Source: Subdoligranulum sp. (GTDB lineage: Bacteria; Bacillota; Clostridia; Oscillospirales; Ruminococcaceae). From it: a DNA stretch of 27,022 bases. Shown piece after piece: positions 23,500 through 27,022 of this stretch (positions are counted from its first letter, which is position 1; each line of letters begins with the position of its first letter). The translations under genes and the position numbers were made by a program. The notes below the pieces were generated by a model, which saw nothing but the letters and a program-made list of their open reading frames with translations, made no database searches and was not told the origin of the DNA. The stretch spans positions 1 through 27,022 of the forward strand of contig SFIE01000026.1 in the NCBI GenBank assembly GCA_004555405.1, written 5' to 3'.

Positions 23500-24165
23500 A
23501 TGATCTCTGTTGCAATCGATGGCCCCAGCGGAGCCGGAAAATCCACCCTGGCCAAGCGCCTTGCCAAAGAGCTGGGCTATATTTATGTAGACACCGGCGC
23601 CATGTACCGCTCGATCGGTCTGTTTGGCCTGCGTGAAAAAGCGGATCTGCAGGATGCTGCCGCCATGCAGCAGCTGCTGCCCCGCATTCATCTGGAGCTT
23701 GCCAGCATTGACGGCGCACAGCACATTTATCTGAACGGCGAGGATGTTTCGGAAACCATTCGTCAGGAGCAGGTGGGCATGGCTGCCAGCGCCGTAGCCG
23801 CACACCCCTGTGTGCGCGAGTTTTTGCTGGGGCTGCAGCGCGGCATGGCCGAAAAGCAGAATGTGCTGATGGACGGCCGTGATATCGGCACGGTGATCCT
23901 GCCGAAGGCCACCGTGAAGATCTTTCTCACCGCCAGCCCCGAAGCCCGTGCCCAGCGCCGTATGAAAGAGCTGGTGGAAAAAGGCCAGCCCGCCGATTAC
24001 GAAAAAGTGCTGGAGGATATTCGCCAGCGCGATTATCAGGATACGCACCGCAAAACCGCCCCGCTGCGCCAGGCCGAGGATGCTGTGCTGGCCGATACCA
24101 GCGAGCTGGATTTTGAGGAGAGCTTTGCACTGCTGAAAAAGATCATTGCGGAAAAGGCAGGCTGA
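23500..24165 (+). CDS. cmk: Cytidylate kinase
   Basis: A 221-residue kinase making CDP/dCDP from CMP/dCMP. P-loop 'GPSGAGKST' at 8-16, 'YVDTGAMYRSIG' for nucleotide binding, 'LMDGRDIGTVILPKA' and the lid 'SPEARAQRRMKEL'. The ATG at 23500 has AAAGGAA upstream; the open frame before it is non-native. The 47-bp gap holds a TATAAT (23460-23465) without a good -35, a weak candidate for an internal promoter. Confidence 0.95.
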   Translation: MISVAIDGPSGAGKSTLAKRLAKELGYIYVDTGAMYRSIGLFGLREKADLQDAAAMQQLLPRIHLELASIDGAQHIYLNGEDVSETIRQEQVGMAASAVAAHPCVREFLLGLQRGMAEKQNVLMDGRDIGTVILPKATVKIFLTASPEARAQRRMKELVEKGQPADYEKVLEDIRQRDYQDTHRKTAPLRQAEDAVLADTSELDFEESFALLKKIIAEKAG

Positions 24166-24167
24166 AA

Positions 24168-24833
24168 ATGCTGTATTATATCCTGGTGCCGCTGGCATGG
24201 GTGCTGGCGCACATCGTGTTTCGCCCGCAGGTGATCGGCCGCGAAAATTTGATCAAGGGGCGCGGTTTTATTTTAGCGCCCAACCACCGCTCAGCACTGG
24301 ACCCTGTGTTCATTGTGTTGTCGGACGGATATTTCTGGCTGCACAAAATGCGTATATTTGCCAAAAAAGAGCTGTTTCAGGGCAAGCCGCTTCTGGCATG
24401 GTTTTTGCGCCAGATGGGCGCTGTTTCGGTAAAGAATGGCCGGGATGACCTTTCTACGCTGGATAACACCATCCGGGAGTGCCGCACAGGGCGCGGGCTG
24501 CTTTTGTTCCCCGAGGGCACGCGCAGCAAGGACGGCAGGCTGCTGCCGCCCAAAAGCGGCGCGTTTGTGGTGGCCGATCAGGCGGCGGTGGATATGATCC
24601 CCTGCCGCATTCTGTACGATACGCCGGATGGCCGCCTTAAGCTTTTTTGCCGCATCCGCATCTGCTTTGGCAAGCCCATCAGCGCCGAGCAGTTGGCCCT
24701 GGGCGAAAAGCGGAATATGGTGAAGCTGCGCGAAAATAAAAAAATGCTTACCGCTGCGTGGGAGGAAATGGGCCGGGAATATGCCTTTTTCCGCTGCGTG
24801 CCGGCAAACGCCGAAAAGGAGAAAACCGAATGA
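24168..24833 (+). CDS. plsC: 1-acyl-glycerol-3-phosphate acyltransferase
   Basis: A 221-residue membrane-bound acyltransferase that makes phosphatidic acid. Motif I 'NHRSALD' at 39-45 holds the catalytic His and Asp, motif III 'FPEGTRS' at 114-120 binds the phosphate, and the N-terminal 'LYYILVPLAWVLAHIVF' is a membrane span. It starts 2 bases after cmk and ends in an ATGA overlap with ispH. Confidence 0.93.
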   Translation: MLYYILVPLAWVLAHIVFRPQVIGRENLIKGRGFILAPNHRSALDPVFIVLSDGYFWLHKMRIFAKKELFQGKPLLAWFLRQMGAVSVKNGRDDLSTLDNTIRECRTGRGLLLFPEGTRSKDGRLLPPKSGAFVVADQAAVDMIPCRILYDTPDGRLKLFCRIRICFGKPISAEQLALGEKRNMVKLRENKKMLTAAWEEMGREYAFFRCVPANAEKEKTE

Positions 24834-25621
24834 ATATCATCAAGGCGAAAACAGCCGGCTTCTGCTTTGGCGTGGACCGCGGCGTGAAAATGACCTATGA
24901 TCTTCTGGAAAAAGGCCATAAGGTGGCAACGCTGGGGCCGCTGATCCACAACGATCAGCTGGTGGCGGATCTGGAGGCCAAGGGCGTGATCACAGCAGCC
25001 AATGTGGACGATGTACCCGATGATTATGAGGTGGTGATCCGCTGCCACGGGGTGCCGGAAACAATTTATGATAAAATCAATACACGCCGCCTGGTGTGCC
25101 ACGATGCCACCTGCCCGTTTGTTTCCAAAATTCATAAAATTGCCCGTGAAGCCAGTGAAAAAGGGGCGGTGCTGCTGGTGGCCGGAGATAAAAATCATCC
25201 GGAGGTACAAGGAATTATTGGCCATACCCGGGGAGAAAGCTATGTGTTTGGCAGCCTGGACGAGCTTAAGGCGTGGCAGGGCCCGGAAAAGCCCGAAAAA
25301 CCGGTCTATGCAGTCGCACAAACCACTTTTCAGGTTACAAAATGGTTAGAATGCTCGGCTTTTTTAAAAAAAAGCTATACAAATGCTTTGATTTTTGATA
25401 CAATATGTAATGCGACGTGGGCGAGGCAACAGGAAGCGGAAGACCTCAGCCAAAAATGCGACTTAATGGTTGTCATTGGCGGTCATCATTCTTCCAATAC
25501 CCAGAAATTGGTGCAGGTTGCTGCCAGGCACACCAAAGCGGTTTCAGTTGAAACCGCCGCAGATCTTGACCCCGAGTGGTTCAAGGGTGTGCAGACAGTA
25601 GGTGTATCCGCGACGATATGA
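24830..25621 (+). CDS. ispH: 4-hydroxy-3-methylbut-2-enyl diphosphate reductase, C-terminally short
   Basis: Last enzyme of the MEP isoprenoid pathway. In 263 residues it keeps the three [4Fe-4S] Cys (12, 95, 193), His 40, His 123 with Glu 125 ('NHPEV'), Thr 166 and 'SSNT' (Ser 221, Asn 223). It then stops at 'VGVSATI', where the family continues 'VGVTAGAST/AP' and carries the Ser that binds the substrate diphosphate, plus a closing helix. In many Clostridia this enzyme continues in one frame into ribosomal protein S1; here about 20 codons of linker seem to be missing and the frame shifts. The second half is notably richer in A/T codons than the first. Activity is uncertain. Confidence 0.9.
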   Translation: MNIIKAKTAGFCFGVDRGVKMTYDLLEKGHKVATLGPLIHNDQLVADLEAKGVITAANVDDVPDDYEVVIRCHGVPETIYDKINTRRLVCHDATCPFVSKIHKIAREASEKGAVLLVAGDKNHPEVQGIIGHTRGESYVFGSLDELKAWQGPEKPEKPVYAVAQTTFQVTKWLECSAFLKKSYTNALIFDTICNATWARQQEAEDLSQKCDLMVVIGGHHSSNTQKLVQVAARHTKAVSVETAADLDPEWFKGVQTVGVSATI

Positions 25622-26673
25622 GCTTTGAGGAAATGATCGAAGCTTCCATGAAGCCCATTTTCGGTGGCAAAGTTGTTAAGGGCGTAGTCACCAGCATTTC
25701 CCAGAACGAAATTCAGGTTGATATCGGCACCAAGCACACCGGCTTTGTGAAGCTGAGCGAGCTGAGCGACGATCCTTCCGCTAAGGCAGAGGATCTGGTG
25801 CATGTTGGCGACGAGCTGGACCTCGTTGTTGAGAAAGTGAACGACCAGGAAGGCATTGCCTACCTGAGCAAGAAGAAGCTCGAGTCCCGCAAGGGTCTGG
25901 AAGAGATCGGCAAGGCTTTTGAGGAAGGCACTGTTCTCGAGGGCACTGTGACCGAAAGCAACAAGGGCGGCGTTGTTGTTCTGGTAAAGGGCGTGAAGGT
26001 GTTCGTTCCCCGCAGCCAGGCTACCATGCGCCGTGATGAGGATTATACCAAGCTGGTAAAGCAGAATGTTAAGCTGGTGATCACCGAGTTCAGCGGCCAC
26101 AAGATCGTGGGCAGCATCAACAAGGTGACCGCTGAGGCTAACAAGGCTAAGGCTGAAGAGTTCTGGGCAAATGTTGAGATCGGCAAGACCTATCACGGCG
26201 TTGTCAAGAGCCTGACCAGCTACGGCGCATTTGTGGACATCGGCGGTGTTGACGGTCTGTGCCACATCAGCGAGCTGAGCTGGAACCGCATCAAGAATCC
26301 CAGCGAGGTTGTGAGCGTTGGCGACGAGATCGATGTTTACGTAAAGGATCTGGACCGCGACAACAAGAAGGTAAGCCTGGGCTACAAGAAGGCCGAGGAC
26401 AACCCCTGGGAGAAGCTGAAGAATGAGTATCCCATCGGCAGCGTGTTTACCGCTCCCGTTGTGTCCATCACCAAGTTTGGTGCATTCGTTCGCATCCTGC
26501 CCGGTGTTGACGGTCTGGTTCACATCAGCGAGATCAGCAACGATCGCGTGGAGAAGGTTTCCGATGTTCTGTCTGTGGGTGATGAAGTCACCGTTAAGCT
26601 GCAGGATGTCGACTTCGACAAGAAGCGCATCAGCCTGAGCATGAAGGCTGCACAGGAGAACGCTGAGGGCTAA
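25618..26673 (+). CDS. rpsA: Ribosomal protein S1 (four S1 domains)
   Basis: A 351-residue RNA-binding protein that helps 30S subunits load mRNA. Four S1 OB domains lie at about residues 14-85, 100-165, 182-252 and 268-340; the last two carry the canonical 'GAFVDIGGVDGLCHISEL' and 'GAFVRILPGVDGLVHISEI'. It begins 'MSFEEMIEASMKP', the same segment that follows IspH in clostridial fusions. The ATG overlaps the ispH stop (ATGA) and no Shine-Dalgarno is evident, so it probably depends on coupling. Codon choice is that of a highly expressed gene (GTT, AAG, CTG) and differs from the rest of the window. Confidence 0.93.
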   Translation: MSFEEMIEASMKPIFGGKVVKGVVTSISQNEIQVDIGTKHTGFVKLSELSDDPSAKAEDLVHVGDELDLVVEKVNDQEGIAYLSKKKLESRKGLEEIGKAFEEGTVLEGTVTESNKGGVVVLVKGVKVFVPRSQATMRRDEDYTKLVKQNVKLVITEFSGHKIVGSINKVTAEANKAKAEEFWANVEIGKTYHGVVKSLTSYGAFVDIGGVDGLCHISELSWNRIKNPSEVVSVGDEIDVYVKDLDRDNKKVSLGYKKAEDNPWEKLKNEYPIGSVFTAPVVSITKFGAFVRILPGVDGLVHISEISNDRVEKVSDVLSVGDEVTVKLQDVDFDKKRISLSMKAAQENAEG

Positions 26674-26712
26674 TTTCCCTTTGCGGGCTGCTTTGTAAAA
26701 AAGTGTAAAAGT

Positions 26713-26747
26713 ATCCCCGGTTTGTTTACAAGCCGGGGATGTTTTTT
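26713..26747 (+). terminator. Terminator of the long operon
   Basis: ATCCCCGG (26713-26720) and CCGGGGAT (26733-26740), followed by GTTTTTT. This is the first strong intrinsic terminator after the promoter at 14490. Confidence 0.9.
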
Positions 26748-26770
26748 ACCTTGCGGAGAGTGGCTGCACA

Positions 26771-26802
26771 TGGTATAATATCGACAAGTCGATATTATAC
26801 CA
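26771..26802. repeat. Perfect 15-bp palindrome at the head of the tandem repeat
   Basis: TGGTATAATATCGAC (26771-26785) and GTCGATATTATACCA (26788-26802) with a 2-base spacer. The left arm contains TATAAT. The second unit keeps only the inner 9 bp on each side with a 5-base spacer (26900-26922). Confidence 0.85.
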
Positions 26803-26899
26803 CCCCTATGCGCAGCGCCTCGCCACTGGCCCCGCCGGGGCTGCATGGCAGCCGGCTTTTTAATGCGCCATTGCACCGTTTTGCTTCGCTGCACGGCGC
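26777..26899. repeat. Tandem repeat unit 1 (about 126-bp period)
   Basis: The unit begins with the AATATCGAC/GTCGATATT palindrome and continues with about 98 bases that recur in the next unit with three changes. Inner inverted segments are seen (GCCCCGCCGGGGC). No promoter-gene structure or homologous protein is recognised; the long minus-strand frame across both units is a by-product of the repetition. Confidence 0.85.
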
Positions 26900-27022
26900 A
26901 ATATCGACAGTTAGTCGATATTCTACCACCCCTATGCGCAGCGCCTCGCCACTGGCCCCGCCGGGGCTGCATGGCAACCGGCTTTTTGATGCGCCATTGC
27001 ACCGTTTTGCTTCGCTGCACGG
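26900..27022. repeat. Tandem repeat unit 2, cut by the window end
   Basis: A second copy offset by 126 bases in its body (ACCACCCC at 26799 and 26925). It ends at the window edge in the sequence that precedes the palindrome in unit 1, so further units may follow. Confidence 0.85.

Noticed and set aside
24830..26673. A single IspH-S1 fusion gene
   Set aside because: The frames differ and a stop codon ends ispH; the S1 ATG overlaps that stop. Kept as two genes with a finding on the junction.
26777..27022. CRISPR array or encoded small protein
   Set aside because: Units are contiguous, about 126 bp long and lack unique spacers; the minus-strand frame simply repeats with the DNA.

Overview
The window looks like a chromosome segment of a gut-type Oscillospiraceae/Ruminococcaceae (Clostridia; Faecalibacterium, Subdoligranulum or Gemmiger-like). 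The reasons are the high G+C coding style, strong Shine-Dalgarno sites, tRNAs with encoded CCA, an NfnAB pair, a ZTP riboswitch, and an ispH-rpsA junction, which Clostridia often carry as one fused gene. This placement is inference; no rRNA or marker search was possible.

Left part (1-12.5 kb) is mostly housekeeping. It holds a DUF1292 protein, a structured RNA that I read as 6S RNA, a thioredoxin-fold protein lacking the usual peroxidatic Cys, and a family 2 glycosyltransferase (minus). Next come a formate/nitrite transporter (minus) behind a promoter, ZTP riboswitch and terminator, a ClpC-type ATPase without the M domain, nfnA-nfnB (minus), nth (minus), glyA and rarA. Two 94% identical 172-bp fold-back elements (MITE-like) sit in the untranslated leaders of nfnAB and glyA.

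Middle part (12.6-14.4 kb) is a low-G+C, decaying patch. Two identical tRNA-Pro(GGG) genes each have their own promoter and terminator. A lipoprotein gene on the minus strand has a reading frame that runs into the antisense of the second tRNA. Then comes a stretch with no credible gene but a perfect 13-bp inverted repeat, and finally a C-terminal remnant of a TRAP transporter permease (dctM).

Right part (14.47-26.75 kb) reads as one long plus-strand unit: one good promoter, start/stop overlaps or short gaps throughout, and the first strong terminator after rpsA. Its first seven genes look like a surface-glycan or lipid-linked sugar pathway: an SDR-like protein with an altered active site, a TIM-barrel sugar isomerase, a GT2 followed by a polytopic membrane protein, an FAD oxidoreductase, and a second GT2 followed by a second polytopic membrane protein. 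They run directly into a BaiN/YhiN-type flavoprotein and the essential block cmk-plsC-ispH-rpsA. At the ispH-rpsA junction the usual fusion linker, with the last IspH active-site motif, is missing, and the two frames meet by a 4-base overlap. The window ends inside a roughly 126-bp tandem repeat whose units begin with a palindrome.
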